From the NCBI RefSeq assembly GCF_004022485.1, contig NZ_CP034951.1:2728001-2792000 (forward strand): a stretch of DNA of 64,000 bases, written 5' to 3'. A model generated the notes under the pieces. That model had not been told where the DNA came from and ran no database searches. It saw nothing but the letters and a program-made list of their open reading frames with translations. The DNA comes from Aequorivita sp. H23M31 (GTDB lineage Bacteria; Bacteroidota; Bacteroidia; Flavobacteriales; Flavobacteriaceae). Below are positions 16,045-23,990 of this stretch, one piece after another; position 1 is the first letter of the stretch, and every line of letters begins with the position of its first letter. Position numbers and translations under genes: made by a program.

Positions 16045-18336
16045 ATGCGAACCTACTTCTTACTAATTCTATCCGTATTCTGTATAAGCGGATTTTCCCA
16101 AACTTCCGAAATTGTACTGATTCCGAAGCCACAACAGATGGAAATCCATAACGGAACATTTACCATCGACAAAAACACTAGCTTCTATTTCGAACCCCAA
16201 TTCGAGATTGCGGGGAACTTTTTCAATGAATTTCTGCAAAAAGGCGCTGGATTTAAACTTCCGAGTAAATCCAAAAAGAAAGCCCAAATTATAATTGAAA
16301 AAGATGGAAATCAACCTTCCGAAGGCTATTTTTTAGATATTTCAGATTCAAAAATCAATATTAAGGCTTCGGATGCAAGTGGTGCTTTTTATGCTATACA
16401 AACACTTCGGCAATTGCTTCCCACTAGTTTAGAGCGACCTCTTTCCGCTGGGGAAGAAAATAGTACTCTTTCCGTTCCCCAACTTACAATCACAGATTTC
16501 CCAAAATTTCAATATAGGGGAATGCACTTGGATGTTGCCAGGCATTTTTTCGATAAGGAATTTGTGAAAAAGTACATTGCCAATCTTGCAATGTTAAAAA
16601 TGAATAAATTTCATTGGCATTTAACCGAAGATCAGGGCTGGCGAATAGAAATAAAAAAGTATCCGGAACTTACTTCGAAAGGCGCTTTCCGGGAAGAAAC
16701 CAGAATTGGTCATTATGAAGACAAGCCTATTCGCTATGATGGCAAACGTTATGGCGGTTTTTACACACAAGAGGATATTAAAGAAGTAATCGCTTTTGCA
16801 AAAACCCAAAACATCACTATCATTCCCGAAATTGAAATGCCGGGCCACGCACAGGCCGCCATCAGTGCCTATCCCGAACTAGGCTGCACAGGAGAGCAGA
16901 TTCCTGTGGCAACGACTTGGGGTGTGTTTGAGGATATTTTTTGTCCAAAAGAAGAAACCTTTACTTTTTTGGAAAATGTTTTGACCGAGGTTATGGATTT
17001 GTTCCCTGGAGAGTATATCCATATTGGTGGCGATGAGGCGCCAAAATTACGATGGAAGAACTGTGCACATTGCCAACAGCTCATCAAAGAAAAAAACCTG
17101 AAGAATGAGGACGGCTTACAAAGTTATTTTATTCACCGCATTGAAGAATTTGTAAACAGTAATGGGAAAAAGATAATCGGTTGGGATGAAATTTTAGAAG
17201 GTGGTCTTGCTCCAAATGCCACAGTAATGTCTTGGCGTGGAGTGGAAGGCGGTATAGAAGCGGCAAAGCAGCATAACCAAGTTATTATGACTCCCGTTTC
17301 ACACGCCTACTTGGATTATTACCAAAGTGAGAATTTGGATGAACCTACTGCCATTGGGGGTTTTCTTCCCTTGAAAAAAGTGTACTCCCTAAATCCAATT
17401 CCACAAGAATTATCAGAGGAGGAAGGAAAATATATATTAGGAGCCCAAGCCAATTTATGGACGGAATATATTCCCACGGAAAAACAAGCGGAATATATGG
17501 TTTTCCCAAGAATCCTTGCTATGAGTGAGGTTGTTTGGAGCGGCCCCTCAAAGAATTTTGATAAAGACTATCCTGATTTCTTTTCGCGAGTAGAAGAGTT
17601 TATGCCGCGATTAGATGCCTTAAATATTAATTATGCCAATTATTTATATGAAGTGGAAGGCGAAATAATTAAAAAAAACGGTAAGGTTTATTACGAATTG
17701 ACTACTCCTACCAAGGGAAAGGAAATAAGATATTCCATAAATGATTCCGAAGAACAGATTTATACTGAACCAATATCAATTACAGAGAACTCAGAGATTA
17801 ACGCGAATGTTTATAAGGATGATGAAAAACTTGGCCGGGGGTTTAATGAGAAAATAAATTACCACAAAGGAATTACAGGAAACATAAAGATCAATGTTGA
17901 ACCCAATCCCGCATATGCAGCTGGCGGAAAGGAAGCGCTGATAAATGGAATCTCAGGAAGTGAGAAACGTTATGGCGACAAGGAATGGTTGGGATTCTGG
18001 GGTGATGATCTAGAAATCACCATTGATTTAGGAGAAGAAATGGAGCTTAGTTCCCTAAAAACCCGATTTTTCAATTCACCTGGAGTATGGATTTATGCAC
18101 CAAAGGAGCTACATATTACTTGCACCAATACCCGCGGGGAAGAAGTTTATTTGTCAAAGGAGATTAAGGCGTCGAATAAAAACCTAATTGATTTTAAGCA
18201 AGAATTGAAAAGTCTGAAAAATTTAAAGCCGAGATATATAAAATTGACCATCCCAAATTATGGTATGATTCCCGATGGTTTGCAAGGTGCTGGGCATAGA
18301 GCTTGGACTTTTATAGATGAAATTGTTATTGAATAA
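16045..18336 (+). CDS. GH20 beta-N-acetylhexosaminidase
   Basis: A 763-residue secreted exo-enzyme that releases terminal GlcNAc or GalNAc from chitin oligomers or glycans. A signal peptide covers about residues 1-19 (ending GFSQ). The GH20b domain is followed by the catalytic barrel with KFHWHLTEDQGWRIE and the substrate-assisted pair D330-E331 in HIGGDEAPK. The C-terminal part (after about residue 540) holds a chitobiase-like domain and a discoidin-like beta domain. It starts two bases after the GH2 stop, so the two are cotranscribed. The pairing of mannosidase and hexosaminidase suggests glycoprotein glycan use. Confidence 0.95.
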   Translation: MRTYFLLILSVFCISGFSQTSEIVLIPKPQQMEIHNGTFTIDKNTSFYFEPQFEIAGNFFNEFLQKGAGFKLPSKSKKKAQIIIEKDGNQPSEGYFLDISDSKINIKASDASGAFYAIQTLRQLLPTSLERPLSAGEENSTLSVPQLTITDFPKFQYRGMHLDVARHFFDKEFVKKYIANLAMLKMNKFHWHLTEDQGWRIEIKKYPELTSKGAFREETRIGHYEDKPIRYDGKRYGGFYTQEDIKEVIAFAKTQNITIIPEIEMPGHAQAAISAYPELGCTGEQIPVATTWGVFEDIFCPKEETFTFLENVLTEVMDLFPGEYIHIGGDEAPKLRWKNCAHCQQLIKEKNLKNEDGLQSYFIHRIEEFVNSNGKKIIGWDEILEGGLAPNATVMSWRGVEGGIEAAKQHNQVIMTPVSHAYLDYYQSENLDEPTAIGGFLPLKKVYSLNPIPQELSEEEGKYILGAQANLWTEYIPTEKQAEYMVFPRILAMSEVVWSGPSKNFDKDYPDFFSRVEEFMPRLDALNINYANYLYEVEGEIIKKNGKVYYELTTPTKGKEIRYSINDSEEQIYTEPISITENSEINANVYKDDEKLGRGFNEKINYHKGITGNIKINVEPNPAYAAGGKEALINGISGSEKRYGDKEWLGFWGDDLEITIDLGEEMELSSLKTRFFNSPGVWIYAPKELHITCTNTRGEEVYLSKEIKASNKNLIDFKQELKSLKNLKPRYIKLTIPNYGMIPDGLQGAGHRAWTFIDEIVIE

Positions 18337-18344
18337 TTTTAAAG

Positions 18345-18375
18345 CTTTGTCAAATTTTAGAACTTTGACAAAGTT
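18345..18375. repeat. AACTTTG-n-CAAAGTT palindrome, copy 1
   Basis: A ten-base inverted repeat CTTTGTCAAA (18345-18354) and TTTGACAAAG (18364-18373) with a nine-base loop; the right half is itself the palindrome AACTTTGACAAAGTT (18361-18375). It lies between the GH20 stop and the cutC start. The same palindrome recurs on both sides of the transposase remnant at 21348-21869. Confidence 0.75.
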
Positions 18376-18393
18376 GAATTTTAAACTCTGGCT

Positions 18394-19122
18394 ATGATAA
18401 TAGAAATCTGCGCAAATAGTTTTGCAAGTGCTAAGGCCGCCCAAGATGGGGGAGCTGATAGAATTGAACTGTGTAGCCAACTTTCTGTAGGTGGTCTTAC
18501 GCCCTCATTGGGATTAATTGAAAAGGTCATTATTGAGCTTGTTATTCCCGTCCACATTTTAATCCGTCCACGTAGTGGCAACTTTACCTATTCGGAAGAG
18601 GAATTTGATGTTATGCTGAGAGATATTGCCTTTTGTAGTGAAATTGGCTGTGCAGGGATAGTAAGTGGGGTTTTAGATCATCATCTTGAGGTAGATAAAA
18701 AACGTACCGCTAAATTAATTGAGGTCTGCAAAGGAATGGATTTTACCTTTAATCGTGCCTTTGACTGGGTGCAAGATCCAAAAGAGGAAATTCAGAAATT
18801 AATTGATCTAAAGGCGGACAGAGTCCTCACTTCTGGATTGCAAAAATCCGCAGTGGAAGGGATGTCCCTTTTAAAAGAATTACAGGAGATTGCGCAAGGA
18901 AAAATAGAAATTATGCCGGGAGGGGGCATTAATGTGGACAATGTAATGGAATTTAAAAATGCTGGTTTTAAAAGCGTCCATCTCTCAGCACTTTCCCAAA
19001 AACAGACATTATACCAAGCTCCGAAAATCCCAATGCACAATACTGCCCTTTTCGAAGAAGGACTGATTGCTTTTTCCGATAAGGAAAAGATTGATAAGGT
19101 GGTTAAACTTGTTTCGGAATAG
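18394..19122 (+). CDS. cutC: Copper homeostasis protein CutC family
   Basis: A 242-residue cytosolic TIM-barrel protein of the CutC family. Family marks are IEICANSFASAKAA and DGGADRIELCSQLSVGGLTP near the N-terminus, then HILIRPRSGNFTYS and the conserved FNRAFDW and GGGINVDNV segments. CutC was first linked to copper tolerance, but its biochemical role is still unclear. In Bacteroidota it often lies beside glycoside hydrolase genes, as here after GH2 and GH20, which points to a link with sugar metabolism. It follows GH20 by 57 bases with a palindromic repeat between them. Confidence 0.93.
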   Translation: MIIEICANSFASAKAAQDGGADRIELCSQLSVGGLTPSLGLIEKVIIELVIPVHILIRPRSGNFTYSEEEFDVMLRDIAFCSEIGCAGIVSGVLDHHLEVDKKRTAKLIEVCKGMDFTFNRAFDWVQDPKEEIQKLIDLKADRVLTSGLQKSAVEGMSLLKELQEIAQGKIEIMPGGGINVDNVMEFKNAGFKSVHLSALSQKQTLYQAPKIPMHNTALFEEGLIAFSDKEKIDKVVKLVSE

Positions 19123-19128
19123 CCATTT

Positions 19129-19293
19129 CGGCTCCGCTCGATGACCAAGGACTTTAAAATCCTAATTTACAGAATCTAACGGTCTCCGAGCGGAGCCGAG
19201 GAGTTCATTTTTGCTCATCTCGGCTCTTCTCGATGACCAAATGATTTTCATACATTAGAATACGAAAATCTTATGATGTGCGAGTGGAGCCCG
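19129..19293. repeat. Two tandem GC-rich hairpins (CGGCTCCGCTCG family)
   Basis: Unit one pairs CGGCTCCGCTCGATGACC (19129-19146) with GGTCTCCGAGCGGAGCCG (19181-19198), matching at 16 of 18 positions. Unit two is a diverged copy with the left arm near 19219-19238 (CTCGGCTCTTCTCGATGACC) and the right arm near 19279-19293. They fill the gap between the convergent cutC and CYTH genes and could stop transcription from both sides. Confidence 0.8.
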
Positions 19294-19312
19294 ACTGATG
19301 ATCTGAATATTC

Positions 19313-19783
19313 CTAATCCCAATCTCTAAAAGGGTTTTTGCTGAGGTTGGAGTTGTAGTATTTCACTTGGCCAGTTACCTCTCTACCCAACCATTCGGGT
19401 TTATGAAAAGGTTCGGCTTCATCTTTGAGCTCGATTTCGGCAACAATCAAACCTTCATTATCACCTGAAAATTCATCCACCTCAAAAATATGATCATCGT
19501 TCTGTACCTCATATCGGGTCTTTTCAATAATACCTGCCTCACAAAGATGAAGAAGTTGTTCTGCTTCGGCGATGGGAATTTGTTTTTCCCATTCAAAACG
19601 TGTCGTTCCGGACTCATTGGGTTTCCCCTTGATAGTAATATAGCCGGTCTCTCCGTGAATTCGAACCCTTACCGTCCTGTGAGGATTGGAGTTTAGAAAT
19701 CCTTGTAATATACGTGCGCGTTTAAAAGCCTCGTTTTTGAAAGCTTCGGAGGTAACTAAAAATTTGCGTTCTATTTCCTGCAT
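19313..19783 (-). CDS. CYTH domain protein (triphosphate tunnel metalloenzyme)
   Basis: A 156-residue single-domain CYTH protein. The signature ExExK is residues 3-7 in MQEIERKFLV. Further charged strands typical of the triphosphate tunnel follow: TVRVRIHGETGYITIKGK, TRFEWEKQIP, KTRYEV and FEVDEFSGDNEGLIVAEIEL. Bacterial homologues hydrolyse inorganic triphosphate or related substrates. The start overlaps the 3' end of the upstream membrane protein gene by 13 bases, so the two are likely cotranscribed. Confidence 0.9.
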   Translation of the reverse strand: MQEIERKFLVTSEAFKNEAFKRARILQGFLNSNPHRTVRVRIHGETGYITIKGKPNESGTTRFEWEKQIPIAEAEQLLHLCEAGIIEKTRYEVQNDDHIFEVDEFSGDNEGLIVAEIELKDEAEPFHKPEWLGREVTGQVKYYNSNLSKNPFRDWD

Positions 19784-20373
19784 TTTGAAATTTGTTTGTC
19801 GTGAATTCTTGATAAAATAATTACAGCTAAAATAGCACCTATTAAAGCAAAAAGCATATCAGATTGCGTATCCCAAATATATCCTTGGGTTCCCAGAAAA
19901 GAATCTCCGCCCTCTCCGCTTAAAACGGAAACGCCCCATTCTATCAATTCGTAAGCGGCACTTATTGCCAAAGCGATACAGACCACAATAAAAAATAACC
20001 AGTTTTTTTTTAAAACCACTTTTTTGCGAAGGACCAACTCTCTGGCAATCATAGCCGGTACAAATCCCTGAGCGAAATGGCCCAACTTATCATAATTGTT
20101 ACGGGATTGGTGAAAAGTATCACGAATCCAATCAAACAAAGGTACTTCTGCATAAGTGTAATGTCCACCAATGATAAGAATAGCACATTGAAAAAAGATC
20201 AAAATATAAACCAGATTGGTGAATTGGAATTTTTTGAATGTAAGAATTAAGATTAAAACTCCAATCACGGCAGGAGCCACTTCCAAAAACCAGGTAAATT
20301 GCTCTTTCGGGTTGATTCCAGACCAGATTAAAAGGAGCAGTAATAAAGATAAAAGGATATAAAGTAATTTCAT
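19771..20373 (-). CDS. DUF2238 (YjdF-like) membrane protein
   Basis: A 200-residue integral membrane protein with about six hydrophobic helices. Conserved pieces of the DUF2238/YjdF family are visible: GGHYTYAEVPLFDW, YDKLGHFAQGF and the end helix WDTQSDMLFALIGA with a conserved Asp. Function is not known. It lies upstream of and overlaps the CYTH gene. Confidence 0.85.
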   Translation of the reverse strand: MKLLYILLSLLLLLLIWSGINPKEQFTWFLEVAPAVIGVLILILTFKKFQFTNLVYILIFFQCAILIIGGHYTYAEVPLFDWIRDTFHQSRNNYDKLGHFAQGFVPAMIARELVLRKKVVLKKNWLFFIVVCIALAISAAYELIEWGVSVLSGEGGDSFLGTQGYIWDTQSDMLFALIGAILAVIILSRIHDKQISKCRK

Positions 20374-20410
20374 ATGTAAATGGGCAAAGAAAGGAAAGCT
20401 CTATATAAAA

Positions 20411-21064
20411 CTATTCTGCAATTTCTTTTATCGTTTCCGAAGTAATTATTATCTCAGAAAAATCAATTTTTGTTAAAACAATCATGGCCTTTGCAATCGT
20501 TTCCGCGTGAATCATTTTGTACTTTCTAGGAATCAGAAATCCTAGAGTTTTCATAAAAAATTCTGCTACATTTTCGCCGAAGCGTGCTTCATTTCTATCA
20601 CCAACAATCAATGAAGGTTGCAATATGTAAGTGTTTTCAATATTCTGCTTTAGGACATCGCGTTGCATCTCTCCTTTGGTTCTATTATAAAAAACTGAAC
20701 TGTTAGTGTCGGCACCTAAGGCAGAAATCACAATAAAAGTTTTAATCCCATTAGTTTGGGCAAGTTTGGCCGCTTTAACGGGAATGCCGTAGTCAATTTT
20801 TTTATAAGTTTCTTTATCGGGAGTTTTAGACTTTGTTGTTCCTATACAACAGAAAACAACATCTCCTTTAAAGTCATCGGCATATTTATCCAATTTGAAC
20901 ATATCTATTAAATGTTCTTCAATTTTTGGACTTTTTTGCTCTACGGAACTGCGGGAGAACAGTTTGATTTTTTTAAAAGAATCATCTTCTATTAATTTAT
21001 CTAATAGTATTCCGCCGGTTAGACCTGTTGCTCCAATGATTAATGCAGTTTTCAACTTTGACAA
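20411..21064 (-). CDS. NAD(P)-binding Rossmann protein (HTATIP2/oxidoreductase-like)
   Basis: A 217-residue atypical short-chain dehydrogenase-like protein. The nucleotide-binding loop is GATGLTGG near residue 12, followed by DVVFCCIGTTKSK and the segment TFIVISALGADTNSSVFYNR, which includes the conserved SALGAD motif of this family. No ATG exists at the expected start: only TTG at 21064 or TTG at 21055 is available, and both lie inside a copy of the AACTTTGACAAA palindrome. The repeat may have replaced the original start region. Substrate unknown. Confidence 0.85.
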   Translation of the reverse strand: MSKLKTALIIGATGLTGGILLDKLIEDDSFKKIKLFSRSSVEQKSPKIEEHLIDMFKLDKYADDFKGDVVFCCIGTTKSKTPDKETYKKIDYGIPVKAAKLAQTNGIKTFIVISALGADTNSSVFYNRTKGEMQRDVLKQNIENTYILQPSLIVGDRNEARFGENVAEFFMKTLGFLIPRKYKMIHAETIAKAMIVLTKIDFSEIIITSETIKEIAE

Positions 21065-21145
21065 AATTTTTGGATGTTTAATTTACCATAAGAAATTTTA
21101 TGTTCTCTGTATTAAAATTAAATTTAGGTAAACTTTGTCAAAGTT
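21052..21145. repeat. AACTTTG-n-CAAAGTT palindromes left of the transposase remnant
   Basis: CAACTTTGACAAAA (about 21053-21066) overlaps the 5' end of the Rossmann protein gene and faces the perfect palindrome AACTTTGTCAAAGTT at 21131-21145. Decayed copies follow near 21195 (CAACTTTGACCAAG) and 21270 (AAACTTTGTCAGG). Together they form a cluster on the left of the dead transposase. Confidence 0.75.
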
Positions 21146-21347
21146 CTCTTCGGCTTGAACAAGTATTTATCTTAGTCAGAGTTCCTCAACAACTTTGACC
21201 AAGTATCAATTGACATGATAATCCATAGACCATGATCACGGATAAAAGTCTCAAAATAAAATACGCTAAACTTTGTCAGGATTAATCAAGGTGAAATAGA
21301 CATTTATTATCTTAACGACATTATCAGGTTGTCATCCGCTTCTAGGG

Positions 21348-21869
21348 AATGTGGAAATTTTCAAAACTCAGGAAAATTACATTTTTTTCCTTCGGAAATA
21401 CAAAAAACAATTGCTTACTATAGTCGATACCCTTTGTTATTGTTTAATGCCAAACCATTTGCATATAAAGACCTGAACAGAAGAAGAGCTTATTAACTTA
21501 AAAACCTATCAAGACTTTGAGAGAAAGGATATTTTTATCAGCAAACAATTTTCAAATTTATTCAGTTCCAATACTTAAGCATTTAATACAGAACAAGGAA
21601 GAAAAGGGAATTTATTTATGAGAGGTTTTAAAAGAACGGAAGTAAATGATGAAAATTATCTTCAAATATTAATTTATTTTATCCACTGCAATCCTGTGGA
21701 AGGTGGACCTTGCAACTCACCAGGAAATTGGCAGCGTTCGTCTTTCCGAGCGATATTTTCCGACAGGCATACTCAGTTGAGGCGGAAAGAAGTGCTAGTT
21801 TATTTTGATACTTTAGAGAACTTCTTGTATATGAATTCCCATCGCCCTAAATTGACCGGCGTAGAATAA
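21348..21869 (+). pseudogene. Decayed REP-associated tyrosine transposase (RAYT, Y1/HUH)
   Basis: Reading one frame through two stops gives a coherent RAYT-like protein. It runs through IFKTQENYIFFLRKYKKQL, then CYCLMPNHLHIKT at 21435-21473 (the HUH catalytic histidines in NHLH), a TGA stop at 21474-21476, EEELINLKTYQDFE, a TAA stop at 21576-21578, then EQGRKGNLFMRGFKRTEVN and IYFIHCNPVEGG. The C-terminal part after ATG 21618 is open to the natural stop at 21869. The usual N-terminus before about 21348 is not recognisable. RAYTs move or spread REP-type palindromes; this copy is dead but is flanked on both sides by one palindrome family. Confidence 0.82.
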
Positions 21870-21892
21870 TTCTAGGGATAATCTCTTTCAAC

Positions 21893-21955
21893 CTTAACAA
21901 AGTTTTTCGGTGTTTAAGTCCAACCCTGGGAGTTTTGATAAACTTTATCAAAGTT
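21893..21955. repeat. AACTTTG-n-CAAAGTT palindromes right of the transposase remnant
   Basis: AACTTTATCAAAGTT at 21941-21955 and a degraded half copy AACAAAGTTTTT near 21896-21907 lie between the transposase remnant and dinB. They match the cluster on the left side of the remnant. Confidence 0.7.
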
Positions 21956-22028
21956 CCACTTGATTCGAGGTAGGAAGGTTTCTAAATCTTTAGGGTTTGA
22001 AATCCTCTAAAGGTATTAATTTTACAAA

Positions 22029-23132
22029 ATGCTCGAAGACCAATATATCCGTAAAATAATCCACGTCGATATGGATGCTTTTTATGCTTCTGTAGAGCAA
22101 TTGGACAATCCAGAATTGGTTGGAAAACCTTTGGCAGTCGGAGGTAGCGAAAAACGAGGAGTTGTTGCGGCAGCCAGTTACGAAGCACGGAAATACGGAG
22201 TGCGAAGTGCGATGAGCGGAATGGCTGCAAAACGGAATTGTCCCGAATTGATTTTTGTCCCACCGCGTTTTGATAGGTATCGCCAAGTTTCGCAAGAAAT
22301 ACGGGAGATATTTTTGGAATATACAGATATGGTCGAACCATTATCTCTTGATGAGGCTTATTTGGATGTAACCGAAAATAAAAAGGGAAATCCAAGCGCC
22401 ACAAAGATAGCAGAGGAAATTCGCCAGAGAATTAAAGAAAGGACGGGTCTTAACGCTTCAGCGGGTATTTCTGTCAACAAGTTTGTGGCCAAAATTGCAA
22501 GTGACATCAATAAACCAAACGGACAAAAAACTATTTCTCCGGAAGAGGTGGTGCCATTTTTAGAAACCTTGGATGTTAAAAAATTCTTTGGCGTAGGAAA
22601 AGTTACTAGACAAAAAATGTATCGCTTAGGAATTTATACTGGAAAGGATTTAAAAGAACGACCTCTGGAAATGTTGGTTAAGCATTTTGGAAAAAGTGGA
22701 AACCATTACTACAATGTGGTGCGGGGTATTCATAAAAGTGAAGTGAAGTCGTTCAGAAAACAAAAATCCTTGGCAGCGGAACATACTTTTTCAGAAAATA
22801 TATCCTCAGAAATTTTTATGATGGAGCGGTTGGAAGAGATCGCTAAAGAAGTGGAGGGCCGACTAATAAGGAGAAAATTGGCGGGTAAAACTGTCACCCT
22901 GAAAATTCGTTATAGCGATTTCACCATACAGACACGTAGTAAAACGGTTTCTGAATTCATAGATTCTAAACAAATGATCTTGTATGTGGTTAAAGAATTG
23001 TTATATCAGGAGAAGATGAAAGATTCGGTGCGCTTATTGGGTATTTCAATTTCAAATCTAAATAATGAAAATCTTCAGAAAGAAGATGTGCCTAAGGAAA
23101 TCATCGAAGTACAATTAAAACTTGAATTTTAA
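22029..23132 (+). CDS. dinB: DNA polymerase IV
   Basis: A 367-residue Y-family polymerase for translesion synthesis. The palm metal ligands are D14 in HVDMDAFYASVEQ and D108-E109 in SLDEAYLDV. The helix-hairpin-helix segment FFGVGKVTRQKMYRLGI and the C-terminal little-finger domain (KSLAAEHTFSENI) complete the usual order, and the length is normal. A beta-clamp binding motif at the very end is not obvious. No LexA-type operator was recognised upstream. Confidence 0.95.
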   Translation: MLEDQYIRKIIHVDMDAFYASVEQLDNPELVGKPLAVGGSEKRGVVAAASYEARKYGVRSAMSGMAAKRNCPELIFVPPRFDRYRQVSQEIREIFLEYTDMVEPLSLDEAYLDVTENKKGNPSATKIAEEIRQRIKERTGLNASAGISVNKFVAKIASDINKPNGQKTISPEEVVPFLETLDVKKFFGVGKVTRQKMYRLGIYTGKDLKERPLEMLVKHFGKSGNHYYNVVRGIHKSEVKSFRKQKSLAAEHTFSENISSEIFMMERLEEIAKEVEGRLIRRKLAGKTVTLKIRYSDFTIQTRSKTVSEFIDSKQMILYVVKELLYQEKMKDSVRLLGISISNLNNENLQKEDVPKEIIEVQLKLEF

Positions 23133-23178
23133 TTATGAAAAAAGCTACTTATCTTTAATTAATTTAAATCTCCCGATT

Positions 23179-23940
23179 ATGAAGACCACCGCCCTTTCCA
23201 TCCTTGCAATTGCAGGTTTTAGCATTCTGTTTTCCTGTAAGAATGAGGTAAAAGACACTGAGGAGAATCAAGCAGTTGTTACCGATTCCATTCCTCAGAG
23301 CTCCGCACCTAAATCTCTTTATGTTACAGCCGTAAGCGGACTCACCCTTCGGGAACATCCTAATTTGCAGAGCAAGAAATTGGTTGTAATGCCCTTAGGT
23401 ACGAAGGTCAATGTAATAAATCCCGAGCCGCAAACCACTATGAACGTTGGCGGGATTGATGGCGCAATGGATGAAATTGAATACAACAACCAGACGGGAT
23501 ATGCATTTAATGGATTTATGTCAAAATTCCCTCCTCCAGGTGCAAATGCCAATGCAAAAAACTATGCTGAAACACTGAAAAATGAATTCCCCGCCGTTGA
23601 ATACGCAGAATCTACCGGAGGCACAGTTAGTAAACCGACCAAAACGGAAACTTTGATTTTGCCGACAGATAAATGGCACGAGGCATTTTTTACGGCGCAA
23701 CAACTTTTTGAGATTCCGAAGGAATTTGCTTTTCCAAATCCAAAAGGTTCCAATAATGAAACCCAGAATAATTCGAATAAAAAGAAATCGGACTTCTTAA
23801 GCGATTTACAAATTTCAAGGAATTCCAACCAACTTCAAAAGATAATGTATAATTACAAAACCACCGGATTTGGTTATACGGTTACAATTACCCAAGAAGG
23901 AGATAGAATGAAAATAGAAAAGACTGAAGTTTCAGATTAA
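23179..23940 (+). CDS. SH3-domain lipoprotein
   Basis: A protein of about 253 residues exported as a lipoprotein. The ATG at 23179 gives MKTTALSILAIAGFSILFSC, ending in the lipobox cysteine; the longer frame from inside dinB is less likely. Residues about 50-110 form a bacterial SH3 domain (LYVTAVSGLTLREHPNL, KLVVMPLGTKVNVI, GYAFNGFMS). The remaining part has no recognised domain. SH3 domains of this kind often bind cell wall material, so an envelope role is likely. Confidence 0.8.
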   Translation: MKTTALSILAIAGFSILFSCKNEVKDTEENQAVVTDSIPQSSAPKSLYVTAVSGLTLREHPNLQSKKLVVMPLGTKVNVINPEPQTTMNVGGIDGAMDEIEYNNQTGYAFNGFMSKFPPPGANANAKNYAETLKNEFPAVEYAESTGGTVSKPTKTETLILPTDKWHEAFFTAQQLFEIPKEFAFPNPKGSNNETQNNSNKKKSDFLSDLQISRNSNQLQKIMYNYKTTGFGYTVTITQEGDRMKIEKTEVSD

Positions 23941-23990
23941 ACTATTAAAATTTGTTACAAATCGATTTTGTTTTTCTTCTTAGGGAATAA

